A stretch of DNA of 64,000 nucleotides from Prorocentrum cordatum (taxonomy: Eukaryota; Sar; Dinophyceae; Prorocentrales; Prorocentraceae): NCBI GenBank assembly GCA_963575745.1, contig CAUYUJ010008047.1, positions 244,139 to 308,138 on the forward strand, read 5' to 3'. Every line of letters starts with the position of its first letter. The first letter of the stretch is position 1. The notes under the pieces are model-generated. The model saw only the letters and a list, made by a program, of their open reading frames with translations. It was not told the origin of the DNA and searched no databases. This document shows positions 22,013 through 33,289 of the stretch, in pieces. Position numbers and translations under genes: made by a program.

Positions 22013-22183
22013 CTCGTACGCGCTGGCGGCAGCGCTCCGCGCCACGAGCACGAGCGTCGCCATGTCCCCGACGGCGGCGGGGTCGTAGCACAGGTGCGCC
22101 GGGGGCGCGCCCGCGCTCGCGGCCGCCCGCCCCGCGCCGGTCCCCTGGGCGCGGGCGCGGCGCGGCGCGGCGCCAAAGCGCAC
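22013..22183 (-). CDS. Helical-repeat protein gene, exon 2
   Basis: 57 codons, phase 0. The acceptor is CCAAG|GTGCGC; the donor TACGAG|GATCGA is a GA-type site, a class reported in dinoflagellates. It has an Ala/Gly/Arg-rich start, then LCYDPAAVGDMATLVLVARS, which begins the helix series. Joined to exon 3 it reads ASAYE-EPAFWRAC. Confidence 0.6.
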
Positions 22184-22214
22184 CTTGGACGGATCGGCGG
22201 CGAGCCCAAGGGGG

Positions 22215-22226
22215 AAGTGAGAGGGA

Positions 22227-22259
<33 letters not shown>

Positions 22260-22510
22260 GGGCACTGGGCCACCTCGGCACCTGCTCTGGCGTGAGCCTC
22301 GGTGGGGCTGTAACTGGGGGGGTGAGAGGAGGTGCTCTTTCGGGGCTCTGATAAGGGACCCCCTGAATCCGAAAATGGACACCAAAGGGTGCACGCTTCT
22401 CCGCCCCCCCGTTTTCGGGAGAGGGACGCGGGCCTTCTCAGAAGGCTCGGCCGTCCCAGAACATGAAGAAAACTCCTCCTGAAGGCCCGAGGCCTTCTGA
22501 GAAGCGTCTC
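22215..22510. repeat. Intronic dispersed repeat, copy 2
   Basis: See 18690-18960. The blocks CACCTGCTCTGGCGTGAGCC and CTTCTCAGAAGGCTCGG are nearly identical. Confidence 0.7.
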
Positions 22511-22739
22511 CTTAGAAGCCTCTCCGTCTTCTGAGAATCGGCTACACGCAAGAGTGACCCTGGGTAAGAGTGACCTTTGGTGCGCGGCTTTTTGTGGGCC
22601 GCGGGGGGACCAAACCTGGGCGCGCCAGCCGTAGCTCCTGCTTCGTTTTCAGCCATCTGGGGACCCATGTGTGCCCGCACCAAAGGTCACTCCGGCGAAA
22701 GGTCACTCTTACGTCTAGTCGAGAGAAGGCCTACGGCGC

Positions 22740-22910
22740 ACCGTCGAACGGAGGAGGGAGCGGCATCGGCACATTTCTTCGGAGGTCCACGCGGGATGCC
22801 TCGGAGCGGCGCTGGCCCCCCCGCCCGTGGCGGCGCGAAGGCGCGCCCCGGAGCGGCGTCCGGGGGTCCAGGGCCTATCCAAGAGATTCGATGGCTCATG
22901 CGCGTGCCAC
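22740..22910. mobile_element. Foldback MITE-like element, copy D (intron 1)
   Basis: CGGAGGTCCACGCGG with CTCGGAGCGGCGCTGG on the left, then CCAGGGCCTATCCAAGAGATTCG on the right, around a GGCGGCGCGAAGGCGCGCC core. The arms are diverged. Confidence 0.5.
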
Positions 22911-23044
22911 GATGTCTTCTCCGAGGGAGGGGGCGTGATGGAAGACAGGGCGAGAGGGGGCAAGCGAAGAACTATCATGCTCGAGCAGCTCGCCTTCCCT
23001 CTCTCCGCAATTCAACTATATGGATGCAACTTTCTTCTTTCCCC

Positions 23045-23550
23045 TGAAGCTGTCCAGAAAATGGCGGGCCCTCTCCGCGTGTAGCTTACACATAATGTGT
23101 TAAAAGCCTTATGCATTTTCCCATATAATTGCTTCTGGTGTTTCAGAATGGCTCTCCCGCTACAGCGTGGGCCTCATTTTCTGATCGGCGCTTTGCCCCC
23201 GTCGTTCGTGGGCCACATTTCTGGATCCAAGTATTTCTTCATTGTTGTCGCCCTCCTCATTTCCCCTCCTCCACCTTCCCCTGGTCCTCCTGTTCCTCCC
23301 GCTATTTCCACTCCAATTCCTGCTGCTGCTGTCCGTCCTCGTCAGTTTCCTCCCGCTCATCCTTCTGCACCCGCCACCTCATCCTACAGTGCACGCAACT
23401 CCCTTGTTTCCCGATTCCGCATAATCATCACGATGTGGTCTTTGAGCTGGAGATGTAGATCGGCCATGACACGCGTCCGCGGATAGAGAGGAAATCTGCG
23501 CGATGGGAAGGGAGGGATGGGTCGTCAGATGAGGCGCGAGCGCGCCTAGC
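23045..23550 (+). repeat. Dispersed repeat R1, copy c
   Basis: Same markers as 10505-10990, ending GACACGCGTCCGCGGATAG and GATGAGGCGCGAGCGCGCC. Confidence 0.7.
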
Positions 23551-23707
23551 TTGCCCTCTCCCCCTCTCACTCCCCCCCCCTGGGCTCTGCGCCGTCGTCG
23601 CCGTCGCCGTCGCCTCGCCGCCGCCGCCGCCGCCGTCGCCGTCGCCGTGGCCGTGGCCGTGGCCATGGCCGTCGCCGCCGTCGCCGTCGCCGTCGTCGTC
23701 TCGGCAC

Positions 23708-23920
23708 CGCCGGTCCGCCGCCGCGGGCATCGGCGGGCCCGGCCGCCCGCAGCGGCGCGGGCCCGGCCGGGCGCCACGCGGCGGCCGCGGCGCGCAGCTG
23801 CCCCGCCGCGGTCCGCGGCCCGTGGCGGGCCGCGGGGCACGGGCGCCCCGCGGCGGGCGCGCGCGCGCTGCAGCGGCCCGCCGCGTGGGCGCCGCGGGGC
23901 CCTCGGCCCCAGAGCGCCAT
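23708..23920 (-). CDS. Helical-repeat protein gene, probable exon 1
   Basis: 71 codons from an ATG in the context CCAGGATGG at 23920 to a GCG|GTGCCG donor at 23708/23707. The product is Arg/Ala/Gly/Pro-rich with almost no acidic residues (it starts MALWGRGPRGAHAAGR), which would suit an organelle-targeting presequence. Phase 0 agrees with exon 2, and GGTGC is repeated at both ends of the 1.5-kb intron. The very high GC makes this the least certain exon of the gene. Confidence 0.4.
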
Positions 23921-23999
23921 CCTGGCGCTGGCCGCGGGGCATGGCCCGGCAGCTCGGGCCAGCACATGTCTTCCCCCTCCAGGGGCGGCGAATCGAGCG

Positions 24000-25649
24000 G
24001 CATGGCAGTTCGACGGTGCACAGCGTCAGCCAGCAGCGCGGCAGTTCCACGACAGCTCGGCATCACAGGAGCTCTCAGCACACATGACAACATCACAGAT
24101 CCCTCCACAACAACCCGCTCGGGCCAAAACGACGGACCCGCTTGCACTGGAGAGTGGTTCCACGGGCACGCACAACCCTGGTCGGCTTTTGTTTTCGAGC
24201 CGTGACCAGCCGTGGAGACGAGGGAGGCGATCCAAAAGAACAGCCACATTGAACGACTAATGCACTCTGAAAGACGGACCACAATCAAACTCGATACAGC
24301 CGGGATATATTGTAGAGGACGCCCCCAGAGGACGCAAGACTCTTCCGACGGTAACATGGCACAACACAACAGAAGACATAAAGGAACCCCTTCCCCAGAA
24401 CATGCCGGGAACATGCACATACTCAAGACACATGGGTTGACGTTGCAGGGTCGGCCTACTCATCCGCCCCGCCTGTTCCCCCCCCCGCCTCCTAGGAGAA
24501 GGAAGGAAGAGGAGGAGAGGGAAGGAGGAGAGGAGGGAAGGAGGAGGGAAGGGGATGGGAGGGAGGGAGGGATGACGAGGGAGAGGGGATCCTCCACTCT
24601 CCTGCATTCCCTTTTCCACCTACCCGCCAATGAAGCACCCAAAACATGCGAGCGCACGCCGCACGCGAGGACTGGTAGGCCGGCAAAGCAGTGACAACTG
24701 GGAGGCCCGACCTGGGCTCGCCCCCGGGAGCGCCCAGACCCCCCACGGGAGCGCTCAGCAGGACCGCCGACGACGACGAGCCAACCAGAGCTCCCCCCTC
24801 CAGGAACCCCCCAGATCCCCTGGAGCCACGGCTCCTGCTGGCGACGCGGCGAGGGGGAGCGAGGCCGACGTCCTGCAGTGGCCCCCCCCGCCCCTCGGAG
24901 GAGCTCCCGCCCTCGGCCCTCCCCGCGAGGGGCGGCGGCGGGGAACTCCCGGACGGAATCCCTCGGCGAACGAGCGGCCTCTTGGGCCCACGAGTGGCCC
25001 CGCGGTGCGCGGCCTGCCGGCCGCTGCGTGCGGTGCGACCGTGGCGGCCGTAGCGTGCTCGGGCCGAGCCCCGCCGCGCCCGACCCGAAGGCCGCGCACC
25101 GCAGGGCACTCCGGCCGGGGCCCACTCTCGCGCGGGGCCGACTTCCCCGCGCCTCGCCCTGCCCAGAAGAAGCGGACCGCCCCAGGCCTCGCCCTCCCAA
25201 GGCCCGCGCTGACCTTCGCGCTGTGGCCGCGCGCACCAGGTGCTGCGACCCCTGCAGCTGCTGACGGTGCTGCGACGCGGCTACCATGTGTGCTGGCACG
25301 ATGCGGGCGCCGTCTGGGAACGCCGACGGATACCTGAACCTGCTTAACCGACAGGGTGAGGTTATCTGGGGACGGGGGGGCGAGCCCGATAACTCGGGTT
25401 ATCGCCAGACCCCCAAAAAAGGCGTGCAGCGCTCCAGGGGCGCCGCCAGAGGCGCTGCCAGGGGGGCCAAGCGCCGATTCAAGAAATCCGTACGGACCTT
25501 CGAAAATTATTAGAGTAGGTTCCTCTCGACCATCATGATGCGATTGGTTCAGGATTCCTGCAGCTCCCAATGGCCTAGGCCATTCGCACTCGGCCATCCG
25601 TCTATGGCCGCGCGGGGCAACACGAAAACCTGGAACTCTTGGGACGCAT
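24000..25649. other. No supported gene; GC-rich half from 24700
   Basis: Open frames on both strands are compositional. A plus-strand frame after CACCAG|GTGCTG (25231-25340) encodes LQLLTVLRRGYHVCWHDAGA before a stop and could be an exon; this is weak. 25410-25505 is a partial foldback element. Confidence 0.35.
25415..25505. mobile_element. Foldback family, partial copy E
   Basis: GGCGCCGCCAGAGGCGCTGCC followed by AAGCGCCGATTCAAGAAATC and CGTACGGACCTTCG: the right half of the element only. Confidence 0.5.
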
Positions 25650-25850
25650 CATTGCCCTTGCCTCTCCGTGGAAACGGCCAGGGGGTCTGACCCGATTGGG
25701 GCCCCAAATCTGCTCAAAACTGGTCCCCGGACCCCTCTCGTGGTCCATCTGGTGCAATTTTTCGCCCTGGACCCGGTTTTATTAGGTTCGTGGGGCCCGA
25801 AAAACGGTCCCCAGATAACAAAAAGGCATTAACCTGCCAACCCAGAACCT
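25650..25850 (+). repeat. Dispersed repeat R4, copy b
   Basis: AAATCTGCTCAAAACTGGTC, CCATCTGGTGCAATTTTTCG and GGGCCCGAAAAACGGTC match copy a at 20601-20790. Confidence 0.65.
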
Positions 25851-26757
25851 TGAACGTGCCCGCCCTTCCTGCTGGCTGGAACCACCGCTGGGCCACCTCA
25901 GACCCCCAGATCCACCTCCTTCCTCCTCCCTCCCTCTCCTCCTCCTCTGAATGTGTTCCTCCCTTTTGGGGGGGGGAAAAGGGAGAGAACGAAGATCTGT
26001 ATCCTTGCCCTCCTCCGATCCTCCGAGCTCTTGGAACGCATCATTGCCCATACCTCTCCACCTCCTCCGACCACCTGTTGCCCCCCCCCCCGCGCGCCGA
26101 CGGCCCCGGACGCGTTCCCTGCCAGGCATCCGCCGAGCCCTTTACGCCGGCGCGGCGGACTCTCCGGCCTGGGGAAGCCCAGCGCGCGGGGAAAAACGCG
26201 AATGCCGCCACGTGCGCGAACCAGGGCCTTCGCCCCGGCGCGGGGGGCATTCGCCCCCTGGCGGGCACAACCAGCAGAGGAGGCAGCGGATCCGCCTCCC
26301 CCTCCTCCGCACTCCTCTGGGCACAAGAGAGAGCGAGAGAGAAGACAGAAAAACAAAAGAGAATGAGTGTACATTGAAGTCAAAACTGTTGAAGAAGGTT
26401 GGGTTAAAAGGAAGACGGCTCTTACCACGGCTATGGTTATTGTTCCCCTTGCGAAAGAGCGCGCCGAGAAGGTATTGCACCCGTCTGCCCAACCACGGGT
26501 TCGAAGGGCGTCCAATATGGCCCCGAATAGCACGGGAACGCCTGAGTGACGGCTCAAGATGGCTCCGGCTGTACCAACGCAGCCCTGGGCGTGGCTCGAG
26601 GAGGCCCAAGGAGATTTTGTGGCGGCTCGACGTGGCTTTGGGTCCGCCCAAGAATGCCCCCAACATGTATGTATGTATGTATGTATGTATGTATGTATGT
26701 ATGTATGTATGTATGTATATATATACGCATAACAGAAAGCACAACTCATGAAAATCC

Positions 26758-26797
<40 letters not shown>

Positions 26798-27843
26798 GTG
26801 CGTATAGCTCCAAGCCACAAGGAGGCGATCTAAGACAGAGGAAAATATGAGGAAGAGGAGCGACTGACGGGTGGAAGGCGAATGAGGAAGAAAGGGAACA
26901 GAACAGGAAGACCAGGAACAGGATTGGGAGGAACAAGGCGCAGCGGGAAAATACGTATTGTTCGAGGTACACGCTACCACAATCTCGATGCAGGCGCATG
27001 CAGCTGGCAACATCGGCTGGAATTGTTGTTAATCTTCAAAAGCACCACCTGGGAACGACCACGTGGCGCCGAGTGCTGGATGACATATCTCATTTTGCAA
27101 GACGGAGCAAATCTTGAACCTTGCCCACACCCACGATCACACGCCGTTTCCGCAGGGCTGGGTGCTGACCCGCGCAAATCAAGCGCTGCGCGAAATCGGC
27201 GCGTCTGCAGGTGGCCCGCTCTGTATTTGCTTCAACAGTCTACGCCGTCGCAACTTCCGGACAATCGCTGAATCATGGTCGCAGGGAGCGCGTGCAAAAG
27301 ACTGGCTCATCGAGTCAACAGCCCACGTGGGTTCTCCAGGAAGCTGCGCCCCTCGCAGATTGCCAGGCAAACGCGCCCTGCGCCGCCCGCGCTCAAACCG
27401 CGAACCCAGCCATGCCCCGAGCGCTTGGAAGCAGGGGCATATGCGAGGAGGAGGAGAAGGAAAAGAAGGAGGAAGAAGAGGAGGAGTAGGGGGAGGAGTA
27501 ATACGATATGACGAAACTGAACGAGAAAAAAAAAAGAGGATCATCCTGAACAACACGAATAACATCCAGACAGAGCCACGTCGGGAGAAGGTGTGCTGAT
27601 ATTTGGTTCCAACAACAATTGCCTTGGAACATCCCACGGGCAATATGCCCAACTGCACGCAATTACCGCGTGACCTCATAGCCCCAAAGAGGCATCGCTA
27701 GGGCCATAGGCCGCCGACGATGACCTCCAAGCGAAACTGAAATGACCCCATGGCCCAAGAGGATCCCAACAGGGCGTCTTGGTAGTCTCAGTTTGCCTAC
27801 GGGATGAGTCTCCCGAGGCCGGGGGCATGAGGGCTGACGACGC
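25851..27843. other. Unassigned DNA with tetra- and dinucleotide microsatellites
   Basis: A TATG run at 26666-26720, a TC run at 26758-26781 and a short TA run after it. ORFs containing IHTY or SLSL repeats are their translations. No gene is recognised. Confidence 0.5.
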
Positions 27844-28048
27844 CTAGCGCGTCGAAGGGAGACGGGTGGGCACTGGCCGCCGCTGCTGCGGCGGCCCCGC
27901 CATCGGGCCGCCACGACCAATCTTGCCACCCTCCACTCTGCGACCAATCTTGCCGGCCGCCCCAGACGTCCCACCCTTCCCACTGACTGCGGTCGCCCCA
28001 GCCATTGCTCCACCACCCTTTCGCGCCATCCCATCCGTTTCCGCTCAT
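27844..28048 (-). CDS. Probable first exon, Trp/Gly-rich N-terminus
   Basis: An ATG at 28048 opens MSGNGWDGAKGWWSNGWGD, a tryptophan- and glycine-rich stretch of about 50 residues. A poly-Ala segment and HPSPFDALG follow, ending at a plausible CTAG|GCG donor (27844/27843, phase 1). GW-rich starts occur in RNA-associated proteins, but no domain is present. It lies upstream of the helical-repeat gene on the same strand; I see no exon linking them and treat it as a separate gene fragment. Confidence 0.4.
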
Positions 28049-30989
28049 TGCTGAAAAATCAACAAACAACGAGAGATACCGCGCGCGCGGTGGTTCGAGC
28101 AGAAGGCGGCGGCGGGCGATGACAGCAAAGGGGCAGCAATATAGAGAGAATGATTGAACAGCAGAAAATCAAGCCAAAAAGCCGAAAGGGAAACGAACGG
28201 AAGAGGAGGATAATACGCAAATTGAGAGAAATAGGACGGCGAAGACGATGGTGGAGCGGGAAGGAAATCGAGATTGTGACGCAAAGAGAGGGGAAGCGGT
28301 GGAAGCTGAGGGATGGAGATCAAGAGAACGACCCCTTCTCTCACAGAGGGGGTCTGGGTCTCGCAAAATAGAACCCTTCTCTCACAGAGGGGCAAGATGG
28401 TGCTACTATCGTGGCGGAGGGATTATCTCCGCTGGTTCCTGGACAAATTTACGACGACCCTCTGCGCTGACCCCGTTTCTCGCGCCAGTTCCTGGAGGGG
28501 GGCGGCATGGCGCCGCGCGGAGCCGCGAAGGCCCACGTCCGCGATCTTGCAGCCGGGGGCCCGGCGGCCCCCCCTGGGGGGCGCTGGCGGGGGGGGGCCG
28601 GCGCAGCATATCCGCAAGCCCCCCCCCCGCTCCTTCGGCGACGGCCCCGGCCGCCCGGGCTGATTATCGAGCGCCTTGCACCGACCGAAAGGCAAGTCGC
28701 GTTCGGCGGCAAGCTTGGAAGCTGCGACAAGAAGGGCACGCCGCCGCCCGACGGCCAAAAAACGCAGCCCCTCACGGCGGCAGCCGCGAAGAGCGCGTTC
28801 ACAAGAGCTGCCCCGGCCCCGGGCCAACGTTCCAGCGGGCGGCAAGATTCGGCCCCAAGGCTCGATCTCCAAATGACGCGGCAATGCTCGCGACGCCATT
28901 TTGCCGCTTCCAGCCTCGGGGCCCAGATCGCCGCCGAGCAAGGCGCCGCGTGACTTTGGCCGGCGGCCTCCCGCAGTTATCCCCGGGGGCCTCCAGCGGG
29001 TCCGAACTTTCCAGTGCCCAAACTTTCCCACGAGGAGGCTGGCCGAACAGGAGGTGGGCGACGGGCCAACGATATTGCGCCCCCGCGCCGTCATGGCGAC
29101 GCAGTTGGAAACGACGCCCCGGCAAAGCTCGGCTGACAACGACATGATCGATGGTCCTCCAACTCGTGCTAATGGAGTATCGGGCGGGCCCCTGAGCCCC
29201 GACGACCAGTCCGCCCAGTCGCTCCGGCCAGTTGGAGGGGTGCCCAATTGCCCGTGCGCGCAGTTCCACTCAGCACTGGCGACGAACACGGTGCCGGGGC
29301 CGAGCAACCACTCCCCAAGACGAGCCATAATCGATCCTCCTTCTGGCCCCAGCGGGTCCTGGTCCGCAAGGTTATGCGTCATGCTGGCAGCGATCAACAA
29401 TTTCCAGGAACGAGCGCGTTCAAAGAAAAAGGCCTTTTGGTAGCTGCGAGGCCTTGCCCGTGCAACGCGGCTCCTGACAGCTGAGCACCCTTCAGAGAAG
29501 AACCTCCCAATACGGGTCGGGGCCCAGGGTCCGCCCGCGGACCCTCTCGGGACCCCTCGCGAACCAGCTCAAACATCGGGGGCCACGGAGGCCGCTGGCG
29601 GAAGGAAGGCAACCGAGGCCAGAGTCTCGCCGACTGGATCATCCTGCAAGGACGGCCACGGGTTTTCCTGCGAGAGAACCGGAAAACCAAATCTAACACA
29701 ACCCTCAACTGTGTAGCCAGATTGACTACGGGGCTTTCCCAGAAGGGGCTGCGCAGGCGTAGATGGTTCAATTCGCATTTCCACGTGGAATTCCGACCGA
29801 GGCCCCTTTAAACATGACCCCGCACCCAAGAGGGGACCCTGGCAGGAACAAGTGGCTGGATGGAGAACCTTGGAGGCGCTGGCACTCGCCCCCGCTTGGA
29901 GGCGCTGGCATTCGCCCCCGCGAGAAGCCCATCTGCAACACGCGATGTTCAGACGAGTGCAAAGCGCTTGGGTCCGAGGCCGTGCCATGATATCCACAGG
30001 CGCAACAAAAGGAACCCCCAGCCGAAACTGTAGCCGAACGGGCTCGGCCGGCAAGCTCTCCACCACGCCGTCGTGTTACTGCCTGTACATGTGCTTCGAA
30101 CTCCCCCCCCCCCTCCCCGCCACACAAAGAAGACTGCGAAGAATGCTTGGGTCGACCGATGGGATGCCCTTTCCTCACCAAGAATGGGAGGCTTCCAGGG
30201 AGACTGCTACACTAATAGTTGAGCCCGCAGAAGAAGATCCTGGCCGACGAAATTCGTAAGCCGCATCGAATGCCGCTGGCCTCCCTCCACTGGGCCCACA
30301 CGCTAGCTCACTTGTCTGTCGCTTGTGTAGAAGCAGCAGGAATGTGCAATTTCTCGTCCACGTGCCCAAGATTCGTCGTGCAGCAGGGCGGGAGCAAAAC
30401 TCGTGCAAAAAGTCAGTTTTGTGAGAGGGGCGATGCGAGCATCAACGCTTTCGGGGGCATCACCATGTGATTTCCCAACGGCCACCGACCTGCGCTGATT
30501 CGTGGTATTGCGCACGGCGCCGAATAAATCTTAAAACTGCATCATTCGAGCTCTGCGCACGTTGGCAGCCATGTGTGTCCGACGAGAAGTAGCTGATCTG
30601 CCTTCCACACATCAAGATGCAATGCAGCAAGGGTGCCGCCTGCGCGTCGGCGCCCCATGATTTTTGGCATGCTGCGCGTGCCGTCATTCATGTCTGGTTT
30701 TTCTCGTGCGACCGATCTGCTCCTCTCATTTAGCCTCCTCTGGAAACTGTTTTCTACCATGCGCGAGGTCCCACGTGCCAACCGCGATCACACTGATGCC
30801 ACTTCCGTCCCGCAGAAGAAGGCTGCTTCTGATCTTCCCAAGGCGCCTCGCACGTCCGTCCAACGTGCGTGCGACAAATCGCAGAAACAACAGCCGCGCA
30901 AGTAGCAGAAAAGCATGGGCACGACGACGGCGCTGACACAGGTGATGATGATCGCAGTGGTGATGATGATGGCGCTCACGAAATACAGC
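28049..30989. other. No supported gene
   Basis: 28490-29450 is very GC-rich and holds a 325-codon minus ORF plus overlapping plus ORFs, none with recognisable motifs or codon preference. 29840-29960 has two close copies of a GGAGGCGCTGGCA(C/T)TCGCCCC block. The rest is unassigned. Confidence 0.4.
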
Positions 30990-31154
30990 CAAACACCCTA
31001 ATAAGGACGCGCGGTAAGGACGCAAGACCCTTGTAAGCCGAAGTTGGGATTTGTGGGGCGGCGGACGACGAAAACCTCAAGGACGCAAGAGCAAGGAAGA
31101 GCAAGGACGTAAGGGTACCCTGAGCAAAGTCGCGCGTCCTTATTAGGGTTTTTG
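30990..31154. mobile_element. 165-bp TIR element (MITE-like)
   Basis: Terminal inverted repeats of 24 bp with one mismatch; the inner 18 bp, CCCTAATAAGGACGCGCG, are perfect (30996-31013 and 31131-31148). The interior carries three AAGGACG(C/T)AAG motifs. No coding capacity and no clear target duplication. Confidence 0.75.
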
Positions 31155-31309
31155 ACTGTTGGTGCTGATGACCACGACTGTGGGGCTGATGAGGCTGACG
31201 AGAGTGAGTGATATACCCAGACGCTGCGTGTGCATGTGTGCCTATGCCTGTGTGCGCACGAGAACGCGCGTGAACACTTTCGCCAAGAGCCTCCCCCCTG
31301 CTCCCACTC

Positions 31310-31375
31310 TCCCTCCCTCCTCCTCCCTCCTCCTCCTCCTCCTCCTCCTCCTCCTCCTCCTCCTCCTCCTGCTCA
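31310..31375. repeat. CCT microsatellite
   Basis: Pure CCT run on the plus strand. Confidence 0.9.
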
Positions 31376-32166
31376 TCGTCCTACTCATCCGTTCCCTCTC
31401 TTCCTGCGCCGTGCGTGCGTCTGAAGTCGAGCCGCCTCTCCTCCTCCTCCTACAGTTCCTACTGCTCCTCCTGCGCCCACCTCCTCCTTCACCCTGCGTG
31501 TCTGGAGTCGAGCCCTACAATCGCGGCCGACCTGCATCTGCGCCGTCTTCATACGGCGAGAAAGCGGTACATACGGCCCGAAGCTAGCTAAATCACGGAA
31601 CTGCCAACTAGACCTCCTGTCCCTCCCCCTCGTCGAGGGAAAACAGAAACAACCAGGTCAGCGCTGGGCTCCGAGTGCCCCGCTTAAGTGCCCCTGGAAC
31701 CGCCCGAACACTGACCTGACCAACCAAACGTGGAACTGGCGCCTCAGGGCCACAATGAATCAGGCCAGTACTCGGGCCTCGCGGTCACCACCTGGAGGGA
31801 CTGGGCCGACCTGCACGCTGACCATACCCTTTACGGGTCCTGTCCTTCTCCCAACCCTGTCATCTGTGTCTTTGTCCTCCCGCTCCGAAAGCAGCCCTGG
31901 GCGGACCCGAATCGGGTCCGGCTTCTTGGCCAGCTGAACGCCCAGCAGAGCCCCCACCCCCACCGACGCGCCCCCCGCTTCGCCCCCCCGCCCGGCCCCC
32001 CCCCGTTAAAAAAAATAAGCGGCGCAAGGGAGCACACATCGTTCGGATGAGGTGGGTAGAAACATGATTAGAGAGGCTTTGAACAAAAAATGGCTTGGGC
32101 TTCCGCCCGCCCCCTGAACAGGAAGGAAAATGGAAAACCATTTGATCACTGGATGGTTAGAGGCCT

Positions 32167-32360
32167 CCTAGATGGGGTCCGAGTCGATGGGGTCGGAGGA
32201 TTGCACCGCATCGGCGATGCATCGATGATGCATCGGCGACGTCGGCGATGCATCGGCGACGCAGGCATCGAAAAGATCGGGCCCCGCATCGAGCTGCACC
32301 GCCGATGCATCGGCGATGCGGCGCGATTCTCCGACCCCATCTACTCGAACCCAATCTAGT
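32167..32360. mobile_element. 194-bp TIR element with GCATCGGCGATGC core
   Basis: The arms CTAGATGGGGTCCGAG...GATGGGGTCGGAGGATTGCA and the complement of GGCGCGATTCTCCGACCCC...CCAATCTAG pair over about 60 bp. The interior is repeats of GATGCATCGGCGA. AGGCCT flanks both sides (32161-32166 and 32361-32366) as a possible 6-bp target duplication. The core type recurs at 45780-45800 and 46945-47060. Confidence 0.7.
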
Positions 32361-32659
32361 AGGCCTAGAGATATGAAGGCGCATGGAGCAGATGAGAAAT
32401 TGAAATTCACAGAAAACGTACTTTCAGCCAGCGATGGGTACTAAACGGCACATGAGAGTGTGGGAGTGCGAGCTGGCAATCCCTGATGAAATGCACGCGT
32501 CACAAAAGAGGCCTGCCTAAAGAAGAGCCGGGCCTCATCAATACCATCCGGCAGCAGTAGCACGGCACGTCTAGCAGCAGCTCCGAACGCCCCGCACCGC
32601 CTGCTGGCTGCGCCTGCATCGCCTTCGGGAGGAAGAGAAGCAGCAACAAAACGCGTGCG

Positions 32660-32718
32660 GGAGGAGGAGGAGGAGGAGCAGGAGGAGGAGGAGGAGGAGG
32701 AGGAGGAGGAGGAAGAGG
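32660..32718. repeat. GGA microsatellite
   Basis: GGA/GAG run on the plus strand. Confidence 0.85.
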
Positions 32719-33084
32719 AAAAGGAATATGACGACACACGGCGGAGGTAAGGAGGAGCATGACGATGACGATGATGGTGAGGACGCAGAAGAGCGACATG
32801 AGTAGGGAGAAGTAGCGGCAGTATGCAGGGGAAAGAGAAGGGAGCAGGAGGGCAGGGCTGAACCTAAACGGTGTTTTTGGTTTTCCTTCTGTTTTCGTTT
32901 TCCCTCTTTTTGTTTTCAATCCACCTCTATCGCAAAACGAAGTCGAAACGAAAACGGCCCGCGAAATCGCCCAAACACCGTTTAGGTCCAGCCATGCAGG
33001 AGGGATGAAACGGCAGCACGAAAGGAAAGAGGAAGAGGGGAGAGATGAACAGAGAAGGAGGATGAGGAGGAGGAAAAGGAGGAG

Positions 33085-33279
33085 GTGGACGAGGAGGAAG
33101 AGGAGGATGAGGTGGACGAGGAGGTGGACGAGGAGGAGGCTGCAGCAGCTGCAGCCGCAGCCGAAGAAGCAGCAGAAGGGGCGAGCGGGCCAGCGCGAGC
33201 CCGGCTTGGCGTGGCTGGCCTGCTGGTGCGGCGGGGCCTCGATCTCGAAACCGGCGACATCCTTGAGATTTTTTTTGCT
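33085..33279 (+). CDS. Weak exon candidate, acidic then helical
   Basis: Glu/Asp- and Ala-runs followed by a protein-like stretch LGVAGLLVRRGLDLETGDIL, ending at GCT|GTAAGG (33279/33280). The donor is a good generic site but lacks the AG|G context of the other introns here. No upstream exon is recognised. Confidence 0.25.
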
Positions 33280-33289
33280 GTAAGGCCCC

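Noticed and set aside
25231-25340. Plus-strand exon candidate after CACCAG|GTG
   Set aside because: The peptide is plausible but short and ends at a stop; the minus strand is also open and no partner exon was seen. Kept only as a note.
26666-26785. ORFs containing long Tyr/Ile/His or Ser/Leu repeats
   Set aside because: Translations of TATG and TC microsatellites.
28423-29400. 325-codon minus-strand ORF
   Set aside because: GC-rich DNA keeps several frames open on both strands; no domain, splice context or helix periodicity was found.
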